The notes beneath the pieces are model-generated. The model was not told the origin of the DNA. It searched no databases and saw only the letters and a program-made list of their open reading frames with translations. The position numbers and the translations under genes were made by a program. DNA of 64,000 nucleotides from Symsagittifera roscoffensis (taxonomy: Eukaryota > Xenacoelomorpha > Acoela > Convolutidae). The stretch is taken from NCBI RefSeq assembly GCF_963678635.1, contig NC_087063.1, positions 598,287 through 662,286 of the forward strand. The letters run 5' to 3'. Below are positions 1 through 13,682 of the stretch, piece by piece (position 1 is the first letter of the stretch; every line of letters begins with the position of its first letter).

Positions 1-41
1 TAAAATCGCTAAAAGGAGTTAGCAGCTCTTGTTCTTCTTGG
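1..41 (+). repeat. isolated remnant of the 104-bp satellite monomer
   Basis: The first ~41 bases match the core of the satellite monomer seen from 2048 onward: the run from 'tcgctaaaaggag' to 'gttcttcttgg' differs at only about two positions from the monomer near 2200-2240. The match stops at about 41. The satellite family therefore also occurs left of the Tudor-like exon, as an isolated monomer or as the edge of another array outside the window. Confidence 0.75.
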
Positions 42-286
42 AAACCACTCAAAGCTGGAAAACCTGAGAGATTTCGAAAGGTGTCGTGTTTAAGGCTTCA
101 ACTACTCATGTTCGGCTTAATCTATCCTTTTCGGTTATCCGATGTTTTTGCGTGACTATTCAAACATTTCAAGAAATTGGTGGATCTAGTTTATTTGAGG
201 ACCACAGTGTCCTTTAGAAAATGAAGTGGCCTTTTTTTAGAAGGTTTAATGGTTTGATTTTGGTGCTATACTCTCCGATTTTGCAG

Positions 287-690
287 AGTTGGGCCAGGAA
301 AGTGCGAATCTGAGCTCTCTGAAGTGTGGATCCTATTTCCTGGTTCGATGTCCCGTAGACAACGTCTACAACTCTGATGAGAATCACAATGACGTCGAGA
401 CGAAATTCGCCTACCATAGATGCAAATTAGCCAGTCATGTGGAAGATTTTGTCTTTGCGCTGTACGACATAGACTCGGGCGAGATTGTGTTTGCACACAG
501 AAAGAATATTTTTGTGCTGCCGTCTCAGTTTTATGGACCCGATTTCCCCCTAGTGACCTGGGACGCATCCTTCATTATGTCGGACAAAATACTCGATGTA
601 AACTTTGTCCGGCAAGAGTTAGAGTGTACGGCTGTGTACCCGACCAAAACTTCGGTCCATTTCATATACCCGGACTACTTAGCTTTTTAA
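287..690 (+). CDS. putative terminal exon, Tudor-domain-like protein (partial)
   Basis: This is an open frame of about 134 codons ending in TAA (688-690), with no credible ATG. It follows a good 3' splice site (pyrimidine-rich stretch then TTTTGCAG, AG at 285-286), so I read it as the last coding exon of a gene starting left of the window. The middle part resembles the second half of a Tudor fold: a YHRCKL strand, then 'FALYDIDSGEIV' (compare the family's 'V.FIDYGN.E.V'), then 'NIFVLPSQF' (compare 'L..LP..F'). Tudor domains bind methylated arginine or lysine and are common in piRNA/germ-granule proteins; that role is family knowledge, not shown here. GC and codon quality exceed those of the flanks. 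No AATAAA is obvious downstream. The family call is tentative; that this is an exon is more secure. Confidence 0.5.
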
Positions 691-2047
691 AACTATTTCT
701 GCTCGACGCAAAATTTTCATTTTAATTTTACTCCCTATTTGTTTCTGTTTAATTGATCGGATCAATTGATATATTTCATCTTTTGTGCCCGCACTTAACA
801 GTCTAACTGAACCAATTGGTAGGGAAAGTGACCAGTTATCCGTAAAAATTGTTTGGTTCATATATACAAACATGCGTCATTTGGGCGTTGTCTTCTTTTT
901 TGAGCATCAAGATATCAAGTTCAAATTCTACGCTCTGCTTTTTGACTTCTGTATTGTTTTTAAATTCATTTAAATTCATTTGCTAAAAGAAAGGCAAATG
1001 GCACTTTTTTCGACTTTGAAAGTGGAAAAAGTGCAAAAAAGGTCAACGACTTCTAGCTTCGAAGTTGGATATTCATTAAGATATGGATATTAGATTTGAG
1101 ATATAAGGATTTTTCAGAGCATCAAAAATTAGCTATTAATCCAGTTTTTTTTTTCAAATTGGATCAATTTAATCCAGAAAACGTCAATCATAAAGACTTT
1201 TTCTTTGATTTTTGAAATTTGACATTTTTTTGGTTTCTGTGCGTTCATTGACCTTTTTCCAACTGTCTGTTGGCTCTGTTTTTTTTCTGCTAGCAGTTTG
1301 GTCACGAGCAAATTGCTTATTTTAGCTGTTTGACTTGTGATTTCTTTTGTCGCTTAGGCCAAATTCATTTGCTAAACGCAAGGCAGTTTACGTACGTTTG
1401 CCATTATCACAATGCTAAGGCGTGTGTTATAGAGCTTGATTTCTGTCTTGACTTAGTAAAAAAAACATTTGTATGTAAATTGAATTTAATGCAGAAAATT
1501 GATTTCGCTTTATACAAATAATGATACAAATATTCAAAATTGATCTTCTTAGGAGTATACAAAAATCCTCGAACCATCAGGGTTTTTGATCTTATCAATA
1601 AGTAGTGCTGGAAAAAAAAGTAAAATGCAGTCAGACAAAGAGACATAGGTTGTCCGCTCACGCAAAAGACCGGAAATAAGACCGACGCCACATAACCAGT
1701 TTCAAAACGCACAAAATTTTAACTTAGCAATTCATTTGAGAAACGAACTTGCCTGAGCTTGATTGACAGGTTTTCTGTCAACTTTGTATTTTGTCAAAAG
1801 GCCAAACTTAATATACGCGCTCAAAATCCCCGGTGCTGAAAAATTTATGTAATCCTTAAGTGAATGCGAATTTATAGTCTTTTCCGAGCCATTTAAAAGC
1901 CGTAAGTTTGAAACTGCTTCGTTTCAGTTGTGTTAATTACTTAGACTACATTTTTTTGTCGATTTCTTTTTTCGTCACACTTTTTTTCTACTTGATCGTA
2001 CCTTAATGAGATCAGATAATCATTGACAGGTAGTGCTGCAACTAAAA
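691..2047. other. noncoding spacer between exon and satellite
   Basis: No convincing gene seen. The stretch is AT-rich with poly-T runs. It contains a hairpin at 1001-1034 (GCACTTTTTTC paired with GAAAAAGTGC, one extra T) and a short perfect one at 1763-1781 (TTGACAG/CTGTCAA). The ORFs here are short and not protein-like. A GTAAGT at about 1905 is an isolated donor-like match. Confidence 0.6.
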
Positions 2048-3140
2048 CACTGTCTAGTCTCATCCACTGAGACTAAAAACAGTGGTTGCATATAAGTTAG
2101 TTAAGAGGAGGGAGCAGCTCCTGTTCTTCTTGGCAGCAGATTCAACCTACCCACTCTCCAGCCTCATCCATTGATACTAAAGACAGTTACTGCATATAAG
2201 TTCGCTAAAAGGAGTGAGCAGCTCCTGTTCTTCTTGGCAACAGATGCAACCTAACCCTTCTCCAGCATCATCTTCTGATACTAAAGACAGTGGCTGCATA
2301 TAAGTCGGTTAAGAGGAGGGAGCAGCTCCTTTTCTTCTTGGCAGCAGATGTAACCTAACCACTCTCCAGCCTCATCCACTGAGACTGAAGACAGTGACTG
2401 ATGTAAGTTACCTAAGAGGAGGGAGTAGCTCCTGTTCTTCTTTGCAACCTAACCCTTCTCCAGCCTTATCTTCTGCTACTGAAAACAGTGATGGCTTATA
2501 AGGTAATTAAAAGAAGGGAGCAGCTCCTGTTCTTCTTGGCAACAGTGCATTCTAACCACTTTCAAGCCTCATTCACTGAGACTTAAGACAGTTACTGCAT
2601 ATTAGTTCGTGAAGAGGTTAGATCAGCTCCTGCTCTTTCTGGCAACAGATGCAACCTATCCGTTCTCCAGACTCATCCAATGAATCTGAAGGCAGTGTTT
2701 TCTTATAATTTAGGTAAGAGGATCGAGGAGCCCCTTCTCTTCTCCGCATTAGGTACAACCTAACCACTGTCTAGCCTCATTCGCTGAGACTGAAGACAGT
2801 GGCTGCAAATGAAATAATTAAGAAGAGGGAGCCGCTCCTGCTCTTCTTGGCAACAGATGCATCTTAACCTCTGTTCAGCCTCATCCATTGAGACTGACTA
2901 CTATGACTGCATATAATACACTTAAGAGGAGGAAGTAGCTCTTGCTCTTCTTGACAATAGATTCAACCTAATCACTTTTCAGCTTCATCCACTGAGACTG
3001 AAGACAATGACGGCACCTAAAGTAGTTAGGAGGAGTGAGCAGCTCCTGTTTTTCTTGGCAACACATATAACTTAGCTACTGTATAGCCTCAACCACTTAG
3101 ACTGAAGACAGTGACTGCATAATAGTTCTTTAAGAGGAGG

Positions 3141-6100
3141 GAGCACCGCCTGCTCTTCTTGGCAACAGATGTAATTTAACTAGTCTCCATTCTCATTCAC
3201 AGACTGCTGAAGACAATGACTGCATATAAGTTAATTAAGAGGAGGGAGCAGCTCCCAATCTTCTTGACAACAAATGCAACCCAACCACTTTCAAACGTAC
3301 TCCACTGAGACTAAAGACGTTGACTGCATATTAGTTAGTTAAAAGGAGTGAGCAGCGCCTGTTTTTTTTTGGCAACAGTTGCAACTAGCTAATGTATAGC
3401 CTCATTCACTAAGACTTAAGACAGTTACTGCATCTAAGTTCATAAAAAGGAGAGATCAGCTCCTGCTCTTCCTAGCAACAGAAGAATCGTATCTACTCTC
3501 CAGTCTCATCCAATGAGACTGAAGACAGTGGTATCTTATAATTTGGGTAAGACGAGCTTGTGTCTCCGTTTCTTATCGGCAACAGATACAACCTAACCAC
3601 TGTCTAGCCTCATTCACTGAGAGTGGAGACAGTGGCTGCAATTAAAATAATTAGGAAGAGGGAGCCACTCCTGCTCTTCTTGGCAACAGATGCATCTTAA
3701 CTACTGTTCCGCCTCATCCAATGAGGCTGACGACTGTGACTGCTTATAAGTTAGTTGGGAAGAGGGAGTAGCTCCTGCTCTTCTTGGAACCATATGCAAC
3801 TTAGCCACTGTATAGTCTCAACCACTAAGACTGAAGACAAAGACTGCATATTAGATCTTTAAGACGAGGGGGCAGCTTCTGCTCTTCCTGGCAACAGATG
3901 CAACCTAACTACTCTCCAGACTCATCCACTGAGACTGAAGAAAGTGACTGCGTATAAGTTAGTTAAGAGGAATAAGCAGGTCTCACTCTTCTTGAAAACA
4001 GTTGCAACCTAACCACTTTCAAACCCAATCCATTGAGACTAAAGACGTTGACTGCATGTTAGTTAGTTAAAGGAAAGAGCAGCTGCTGTTTTTTTGTCAA
4101 CAGATGTTAACTAGCCTCTGTATAGCCTCATCCGCTGAGATTGATGACAGTGACTGCCTTTTAGTTCTTCAAGAAGAGGGAGCAGCTCCTGCTCTTCTTG
4201 GCAACAGATTCAACCTAACCACACTCCAGCCTCATCCACTGATACTAAAGACAGGGACTAATGCAACCTAATACTAAAGACAGGGACTTAGGGATGCAAC
4301 CTAATTACTCTCACGACTCATCTATAGAGACTGAAGACAGTAGCTGCATATAAGTTAACTTAGAGGAGGAAGCAGTTCCTGCTCTTTTTTGCACCAGATG
4401 CATTTTAACCACTGTCTAGGCTCAATCAATGGGACTGATATAACAGTGACTGCATATAAGTTAGTTAAGAGGAGCAAACAGTTCCTGCTCTTCTTGGTAC
4501 CAGATGCAACTCAACAACTGCTTAGCCTCATCCACTGAGACTGTAGAAACTGACCGCATTTAATTTGGTTTAGAGAAGGAAGCAGTTCCTGCTTTTCTTG
4601 GCACCAGATGCAACTTAACCACTGCCTAGGCTCATCCACTGAGTCTGAAAAAACTGACTGCATATAAGTTAGTTTAGAAAAGGGAGCAGTTCCTGCTCTT
4701 TTTGACAAAGATGTAACTTAAAAACTATCTAGACTCATCCACTGAAACTGAAGACAGTGGTCTCGTATAAGTTTTTTGAGAGGATGGAGCAGCTCTTGCT
4801 CTTCTTGACAATTGATGCAACTTAAACACTGTCTAGCCTCATCCAATAAGACAGAAGATACTGATTGCATTTGAGTTAGTTAAGAGGATGAAGCAGCTTC
4901 TGCTCATTTTAGCAGCAGTTGCAACTTAACCACTGTCTAGCCTCAACCACTGAGACTGAAGACACTGACTGCGTTTAAGTTAGTTAAGAGGATGGAGCAG
5001 CTCCTGTTCTTCTTTGCAACAGATGCAATCTAACCCTTCTCCAACTTTATCTTCTGCTACTGAAAACACTGATGGCTTATAAGTTAGTTAAAAGAAGGGA
5101 GCAGCTCCTGTTCCTCTTGGCAACAGATGCATTCCAACCACTGTCTAGCCTCATTCATTGCGACTGAAGACAGTGACTGCATATAAGTTCGTTAGAGAAG
5201 GGATCAGCCGCTGTTCTTCTTGGCAACAGATGCATTTACATCACTCTCTAGCCTCATCCATTGCGACTGAAGACAGTGAATGCATGTAAGTTACTTAAAA
5301 GGAGAAGGCAACTTCTGCTCAGTTTAGCAACAGTTGCAACTTAAGCACTGTCTAGCCTCTCCACTGAGACTGAAGACACTGATTGCGTTTGAGTTAATTA
5401 AGAGGATGGAGGAGCATCTTCTTTTCCTGGCAACAGATGCATCTATATCACTCTCCAGCCTCGTCCACTGAGAATGAAGACAGTGACTGCACATAAGTTA
5501 GTTAAGAGAAGGGATCAGCTCCTGTTCTTCTTGGCAACAGATGCATCTACATCACTGTCTAGCCTCATCCATTGCGACTGAATACAGTGACTGCATGTAA
5601 GTTACTTAAGAGGAGAAAGCAGCTTCTGCTCAGTTTAGCAACAGTTGCAACTTAACCACTCTCTGGCCTCATCCACTGAGATTTACGATACTGACTGCGT
5701 TCGAGTTAATTAAGAGGATGGAGGAGCATCTTCTTTTCTTGGCAACAGATGCATCTACATCACTCTCCAGCCTCTTTCACTGAGAATGAAGACAGTGACG
5801 GCACATAAAGTAGTTAAGAGAAGGGATCAGCCGCTGTTCTTCTTGGCAACAGATGCATTTACATCACTCTCTAGCCTCATCCATTGCGACTGAAGACGGT
5901 GACTGCATGTAAGTTACTTAAAAGGAGAAAGCAGCTTCTGCTCAGTTTAGCAACAGTTGCAACTTAAGCACTGTCTAGCCTCGTCCACTGAGACTGAAGA
6001 CACTGATTGCGTTTGAGTTAATTAAGAGGATGGAGGAGGATCTTCTTTTCTTGGCAACAGATGCATCTACATCACTCTCCAGCCTCTTTCACTGAGAATG

Positions 6101-6656
6101 AAGACAGTGACGGCACATAAAGTAGTTAAGAGAAGGGATCAGCCGCTGTTCTTCTTGGCAACAGATGCATTTACATCACTCTCTAGCCTCATCCATTGCG
6201 ACTGAAGACGGTGACTGCATGTAAGTTACTTAAAAGGAGAAAGCAGCTTCTGCTCAGTTTAGCAACAGTTGCAACTTAAGCACTGTCTAGCCTCGTCCAC
6301 TGAGACTGAAGACACTGATTGCGTTTGAGTTAATAAAGAGGATGGAGGAGCATCTTCTTTTCTTGGCAACAGATGCATCTACATCACTCTCCAGCCTCTT
6401 CCACTGAGAATGAAGACAGTGACTGCACATAATTTAGTTAAGAGAAGGGATCAGCTCCTTTTCTTCTTGGCAACAGATGCATCTACATCACTGTCTAGCC
6501 TCATCCATTGCGACTGAATACAGTGACTGCATGTAAGTTACTTAAGAGGAGAAAGCAGCTTCTGCTCAGTTTAGCAACAGTTGCAACTTAACCACTCTCT
6601 GGCCTCATCCACTGAGACTTAAGATACTGACTGCGTTCGAGTTAATTAAGAGGAGG
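3141..6656 (+). repeat. 3.5-kb higher-order satellite unit, copy 1
   Basis: First of three tandem higher-order units. The marker 'gagcaccgcc' starts the unit here and recurs at 6657 and 10170. The unit holds about 34 diverged monomers, including a truncated one (a short duplicated 'actaaagacagggact' block near 4245-4280) that recurs in every copy. This copy is about 3 bp longer than the next two; for example it has 'actgatataacagtg' near 4433 where copy 2 has 'actgaaaacagtg'. Confidence 0.93.
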
Positions 6657-9600
6657 GAGCACCGCCTGCTCTTCTTGGCAACAGATGTAATTTAACTAGT
6701 CTCCATTCTCATTCACAGACTGCTGAAGACAATGACTGCATATAAGTTAATTAAGAGGAGGGAGCAGCTCCCAATCTTCTTGACAACAAATGCAACCCAA
6801 CCACTTTCAAACGTACTCCACTGAGACTAAAGACGTTGACTGCATATTAGTTAGTTAAAAGGAGTGAGCAGCGCCTGTTTTTTTTGGCAACAGTTGCAAC
6901 TAGCTAATGTATAGCCTCATTCACTAAGACTTAAGACAGTTACTGCATCTAAGTTCATAAAAAGGAGAGATCAGCTCCTGCTCTTCCTAGCAACAGAAGA
7001 ATCGTATCTACTCTCCAGTCTCATCCAATGAGACTGAAGACAGTGGTATCTTATAATTTGGGTAAGACGAGCTTGTGTCTCCGTTTCTTATCGGCAACAG
7101 ATACAACCTAACCACTGTCTAGACTCATTCACTGAGAGTGGAGACAGTGGCTGCAATTAAAATAATTAGGAAGAGGGAGCCACTCCTGCTCTTCTTGGCA
7201 ACAGATGCATCTTAACTACTGTTCCGCCTCATCCAATGAGGCTGACGACTGTGACTGCTTATAAGTTAGTTGGGAAGAGGGAGTAGCTCCTGCTCTTCTT
7301 GGAACCATATGCAACTTAGCCACTGTATAATCTCAACCACTAAGACTGAAGACAAAGACTGCATATTAGATCTTTAAGACGAGGGGGCAGCTTCTGCTCT
7401 TCCTGGCAACAGATGCAACCTAACTACTCTCCAGACTCATCCACTGAGACTGAAGAAAGTGACTGCGTATAAGTTAGTTAAGAGGAATAAGCAGGTCTCA
7501 CTCTTCTTGAAAACAGTTGCAACCTAACCACTTTCAAACCCAATCCATTGAGACTAAAGACGTTGACTGCATGTTAGTTAGTTAAAGGAAAGAGCAGCTG
7601 CTGTTTTTTTGTCAACAGATGTTAACTAGCCTCTGTATAGCCTCATCCGCTGAGATTGATGACAGTGACTGCCTTTTAGTTCTTCAAGAAGAGGGAGCAG
7701 CTCCTGCTCTTCTTGGCAACAGATTCAACCTAACCACACTCCAGCCTCATCCACTGATACTAAAGACAGGGACTAATGCAACCTAATACTAAAGACAGGG
7801 ACTTAGGGATGCAACCTAATTACTCTCACGACTCATATATAGAGACTGAAGACAGTAGCTGCATATAAGTTAACTTAGAGGAGGAAGCAGTTCCTGCTCT
7901 TTTTTGCACCAGATGCATTTTAACCACTGTCTAGGCTCAATCAATGGGACTGAAAACAGTGACTGCATATAAGTTAGTTAAGAGGAGCAAACAGTTCCTG
8001 CTCTTCTTGGTACCAGATGCAACTCAACAACTGCCTAGCCTCATCCACTGAGACTGTAGAAACTGACCGCATTTAAGTTGGTTTAGAGAAGGAAGCAGTT
8101 CCTGCTTTTCTTGGCACCAGATGCAACTTAACCACTGCCTAGGCTCATCCACTGAGTCTGAAAAAACTGACTGCATATAAGTTAGTTTAGAAAAGGGAGC
8201 AGTTCCTGCTCTTTTTGACAAAGATGTAACTTAAAAACTATCTAGACTCATCCACTGAAACTGAAGACAGTGGTCTCGTATAAGTTTTTTGAGAGGATGG
8301 AGCAGCTCTTGCTCTTCTTGACAATTGATGCAACTTAAACACTGTCTAGCCTCATCCAATAAGACAGAAGATACTGATTGCATTTGAGTTAGTTAAGAGG
8401 ATGAAGCAGCTTCTGCTCATTTTAGCAGCAGTTGCAACTTAACCACTGTCTAGCCTCAACCACTGAGACTGAAGACACTGACTGCGTTTAAGTTAGTTAA
8501 GAGGATGGAGCAGCTCCTGTTCTTCTTTGCAACAGATGCAATCTAACCCTTCTCCAACTTTATCTTCTGCTACTGAAAACACTGATGGCTTATAAGTTAG
8601 TTAAAAGAAGGGAGCAGCTCCTGTTCCTCTTGGCAACAGATGCATTCCAACCACTGTCTAGCCTCATTCATTGCGACTGAAGACAGTGACTGCATATAAG
8701 TTCGTTAGAGAAGGGATCAGCCGCTGTTCTTCTTGGCAACAGATGCATTTACATCACTCTCTAGCCTCATCCATTGCGACTGAAGACAGTGAATGCATGT
8801 AAGTTACTTAAAATGAGAAGGCAACTTCTGCTCAGTTTAGCAACAGTTGCAACTTAAGCACTGTCTAGCCTCTCCACTGAGACTGAAGACACTGATTGCG
8901 TTTGAGTTAATTAAGAGGATGGAGGAGCATCTTCTTTTCCTGGCAACAGATGCATCTATATCACTCTCCAGCCTCGTCCACTGAGAATGAAGACAGTGAC
9001 TGCACATAAGTTAGTTAAGAGAAGGGATCAGCTCCTGTTCTTCTTGGCAACAGATGCATCTACATCACTGTCTAGCCTCATCCATTGCGACTGAATACAG
9101 TGACTGCATGTAAGTTACTTAAGAGGAGAAAGCAGCTTCTGCTCAGTTTAGCAACAGTTGCAACTTAACCACTCTCTGGCCTCATCCACTGAGACTTAAG
9201 ATACTGACTGCGTTCGAGTTAATTAAGAGGATGGAGGAGCATCTTCTTTTCTTGGCAACAGATGCATCTACATCACTCTCCAGCCTCTTTCACTGAGAAT
9301 GAAGACAGTGACGGCACATAAAGTAGTTAAGAGAAGGGATCAGCCGCTGTTCTTCTCGGCAACAGATGCATTTACATCACTCTCTAGCCTCATCCATTGC
9401 GACTGAAGACGGTGACTGCATGTAAGTTACTTAAAAGGAGAAATCAGCTTCTGCTCAGTTTAGCAACAGTTGCAACTTAAGCACTGTCTAGCCTCGTCCA
9501 CTGAGACTGAAGACACTGATTGCGTTTGAGTTAATTAAGAGGATGGAGGATGATCTTCTTTTCTTGGCAACAGATGCATCTACATCACTCTCCAGCCTCT

Positions 9601-10169
9601 TTCACTGAGAATGAAGACAGTGACGGCACATAAAGTAGTTAAGAGAAGGGATCAGCTGCTGTTCTTCTTGGCAACAGATGCATTTACATCACTCTCTAGC
9701 CTCATCCATTGCGACTGAAGACGGTGACTGCATGTAAGTTACTTAAAAGGAGAAAGCAGCTTCTGCTCAGTTTAGCAACAGTTGCAACTTAAGCACTGTC
9801 TAGCCTCGTCCACTGAGACTGAAGACACTGATTGCGTTTGAGTTAATAAAGAGGATGGAGGAGCATCTTCTTTTCTTGGCAACAGATGCATCTACATCAC
9901 TCTCCAGCCTCTTCCACTGAGAATGAAGACAGTGACTGCACATAATTTAGTTAAGAGAAGGGATCAGCTCCTGTTCTTCTTGGCAACAGATGCATCTACA
10001 TCACTGTCTAGCCTCATCCATTGCGACTGAATACAGTGACTGCATGTAAGTTACTTAAGAGGAGAAAGCAGCTTCTGCTCAGTTTAGCAACAGTTGCAAC
10101 TTAACCACTCTCTGGCCTCATCCACTGAGACTTAAGATACTGACTGCGTTCGAGTTAATTAAGAGGAGG
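6657..10169 (+). repeat. 3513-bp higher-order satellite unit, copy 2
   Basis: Same monomer order as copy 1. It differs only by scattered substitutions and tiny indels, such as 'catatatagag' for 'catctatagag' near 7832. The offset to copy 3 is exactly 3513 bp both at the 'gagcaccgcc' marker (6657 to 10170) and at an internal marker (8024 to 11537). Confidence 0.93.
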
Positions 10170-13100
10170 GAGCACCGCCTGCTCTTCTTGGCAACAGATG
10201 TAATTTAACTAGTCTCCATTCTCATTCACAGACTGCTGAAGACAATGACTGCATATAAGTTAATTAAGAGGAGGGAGCAGCTCCCAATCTTCTTGACAAC
10301 AAATGCAACCCAACCACTTTCAAACGTACTCCACTGAGACTAAAGACGTTGACTGCATATTAGTTAGTTAAAAGGAGTGAGCAGCGCCTGTTTTTTTTGG
10401 CAACAGTTGCAACTAGCTAATGTATAGCCTCATTCACTAAGACTTAAGACAGTTACTGCATCTAAGTTCATAAAAAGGAGAGATCAGCTCCTGCTCTTCC
10501 TAGCAACAGAAGAATCGTATCTACTCTCCAGTCTCATCCAATGAGACTGAAGACAGTGGTATCTTATAATTTGGGTAAGACGAGCTTGTGTCTCCGTTTC
10601 TTATCGGCAACAGATACAACCTAACCACTGTCTAGCCTCATTCACTGAGAGTGGAGACAGTGGCTGCAATTAAAATAATTAGGAAGAGGGAGCCACTCCT
10701 GCTCTTCTTGGCAACAGATGCATCTTAACTACTGTTCCGCCTCATCCAATGAGGCTGACGACTGTGACTGCTTATAAGTTAGTTGGGAAGAGGGAGTAGC
10801 TCCTGCTCTTCTTGGAACCATATGCAACTTAGCCACTGTATAGTCTCAACCACTAAGACTGAAGACAAAGACTGCATATTAGATCTTTAAGACGAGGGGG
10901 CAGCTTCTGCTCTTCCTGGCAACAGATGCAACCTAACTACTCTCCAGACTCATCCACTGAGACTGAAGAAAGTGACTGCGTATAAGTTAGTTAAGAGGAA
11001 TAAGCAGGTCTCACTCTTCTTGAAAACAGTTGCAACCTAACCACTTTCAAACCCAATCCATTGAGACTAAAGACGTTGACTGCATGTTAGTTAGTTAAAG
11101 GAAAGAGCAGCTGCTGTTTTTTTGTCAACAGATGTTAACTAGCCTCTGTATAGCCTCATCCGCTGAGATTGATGACAGTGACTGCCTTTTAGTTCTTCAA
11201 GAAGAGGGAGCAGCTCCTGCTCTTCTTGGCAACAGATTCAACCTAACCACACTCCAGCCTCATCCACTGATACTAAAGACAGGGACTAATGCAACCTAAT
11301 ACTAAAGACAGGGACTTAGGGATGCAACCTAATTACTCTCACGACTCATCTATAGAGACTGAAGACAGTAGCTGCATATAAGTTAACTTAGAGGAGGAAG
11401 CAGTTCCTGCTCTTTTTTGCACCAGATGCATTTTAACCACTGTCTAGGCTCAATCAATGGGACTGAAAACAGTGACTGCATATAAGTTAGTTAAGAGGAG
11501 CAAACAGTTCCTGCTCTTCTTGGTACCAGATGCAACTCAACAACTGCCTAGCCTCATCCACTGAGACTGTAGAAACTGACCGCATTTAAGTTGGTTTAGA
11601 GAAGGAAGCAGTTCCTGCTTTTCTTGGCACCAGATGCAACTTAACCACTGCCTAGGCTCATCCACTGAGTCTGAAAAAACTGACTGCATATAAGTTAGTT
11701 TAGAAAAGGGAGCAGTTCCTGCTCTTTTTGACAAAGATGTAACTTAAAAACTATCTAGACTCATCCACTGAAACTGAAGACAGTGGTCTCGTATAAGTTT
11801 TTTGAGAGGATGGAGCAGCTCTTGCTCTTCTTGACAATTGATGCAACTTAAACACTGTCTAGCCTCATCCAATAAGACAGAAGATACTGATTGCATTTGA
11901 GTTAGTTAAGAGGATGAAGCAGCTTCTGCTCATTTTAGCAGCAGTTGCAACTTAACCACTGTCTAGCCTCAACCACTGAGACTGAAGACACTGACTGCGT
12001 TTAAGTTAGTTAAGAGGATGGAGCAGCTCCTGTTCTTCTTTGCAACAGATGCAATCTAACCCTTCTCCAACTTTATCTTCTGCTACTGAAAACACTGATG
12101 GCTTATAAGTTAGTTAAAAGAAGGGAGCAGCTCCTGCTCCTCTTGGCAACAGATGCATTCCAACCACTGTCTAGCCTCATTCATTGCGACTGAAGACAGC
12201 GACTGCATATAAGTTCGTTAGAGAAGGGATCAGCCGCTGTTCTTCTTGGCAACAGATGCATTTACATCACTCTCTAGCCTCATCCATTGCGACTGAAGAC
12301 AGTGAATGCATGTAAGTTACTTAAAAGGAGAAGGCAACTTCTGCTCAGTTTAGCAACAGTTGCAACTTAAGCACTGTCTAGCCTCTCCACTGAGACTGAA
12401 GACACTGATTGCGTTTGAGTTAATTAAGAGGATGGAGGAGCATCTTCTTTTCCTGGCAACAGATGCATCTATATCACTCTCCAGCCTCGTCCACTGAGAA
12501 TGAAGACAGTGACTGCACATAAGTTAGTTAAGAGAAGGGATCAGCTCCTGTTCTTCTTGGCAACAGATGCATCTACATCACTGTCTAGCCTCATCCATTG
12601 CGACTGAATACAGTGACTGCATGTAAGTTACTTAAGAGGAGAAAGCAGCTTCTGCTCAGTTTAGCAACAGTTGCAACTTAACCACTCTCTGGCCTCATCC
12701 ACTGAGACTTAAGATACTGACTGCGTTCGAGTTAATTAAGAGGATGGAGGAGCATCTTCTTTTCTTGGCAACAGATGCATCTACATCACTCTCCAGCCTC
12801 TTTCACTGAGAATGAAGACAGTGACGGCACATAAAGTAGTTAAGAGAAGGGATCAGCCGCTGTTCTTCTTGGCAACAGATGCGTTTACATCACTCTCTAG
12901 CCTCATCAATTGCGACTGAAGACGGTGACTGCATGTAAGTTACTTAAAAGGAGAAAGCAGCTTCTGCTCAGTTTAGCAACAGTTGCAACTTAAGCACTGT
13001 CTAGCCTCGTCCACTGAGACTGAAGACACTGATTGCGTTTGAGTTAATTAAGAGGATGGAGGAGCATCTTCTTTTCTTGGCAACAGATGCATCTACATCA

Positions 13101-13682
13101 CTCTCCAGCCTCTTTCGCTGAGAATGAAGACAGTGACGGCACATAAAGTAGTTAAGAGAAGGGATCAGCCGCTGTTCTTCTTGGCAACAGATGCATTTAC
13201 ATCACTCTCTAGCCTCATCCATTGCGACTGAAGACGGTGACTGCATGTAAGTTACTTAAAAGGAGAAAGCAGCTTCTGCTCAGTTTAGCAACAGTTGCAA
13301 CTTAAGCACTGTCTAGCCTCGTCCACTGAGACTGAAGACACTGATTGCGTTTGAGTTAATTAAGAGGATGGAGGAGCATCTTCTTTTCTTGGCAACAGAT
13401 GCATCTACATCACTCTCCAGCCTCTTCCACTGAGAATGAAGACAGTGACTGCACATAATTTAGTTAAGAGAAGGGATCAGCTCCTGTTCTTCTTGGCAAC
13501 AGATGCATCTACATCACTGTCTAGCCTCATCCATTGCGACTGAATACAGTGACTGCATGTAAGTTACTTAAGAGGAGAAAGCAGCTTCTGCTCAGTTTAG
13601 CATCAGTTGCAACTTAACCACTCTCTAGCCTCATCCACTGAGACTGAAGATACTGACTGCGTTCGAGTTAATTAAGAGGATA
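10170..13682 (+). repeat. 3513-bp higher-order satellite unit, copy 3
   Basis: Third near-identical unit. It ends where the next unit should start with 'ggagcaccgcc'; instead the sequence continues with a different monomer series ('tagagcagcttctgc', 13681 onward). Near its end a few monomers already carry variants typical of the following block (for example 'gcatcagttgc' at about 13600), so this edge looks like a recombination junction. Confidence 0.9.

Noticed and set aside
1330-1712. Short ORFs right of the Tudor-like exon
   Set aside because: Low-complexity, phenylalanine- and lysine-rich readings of poly-T/poly-A DNA with no splice context.
4511-4708. Recurring 65-codon minus-strand ORFs in the satellite (also at 8024, 11537, 20642)
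   Set aside because: They recur only because the higher-order unit recurs. They span two monomers, have no regulatory context, and are opened or closed by satellite variants.
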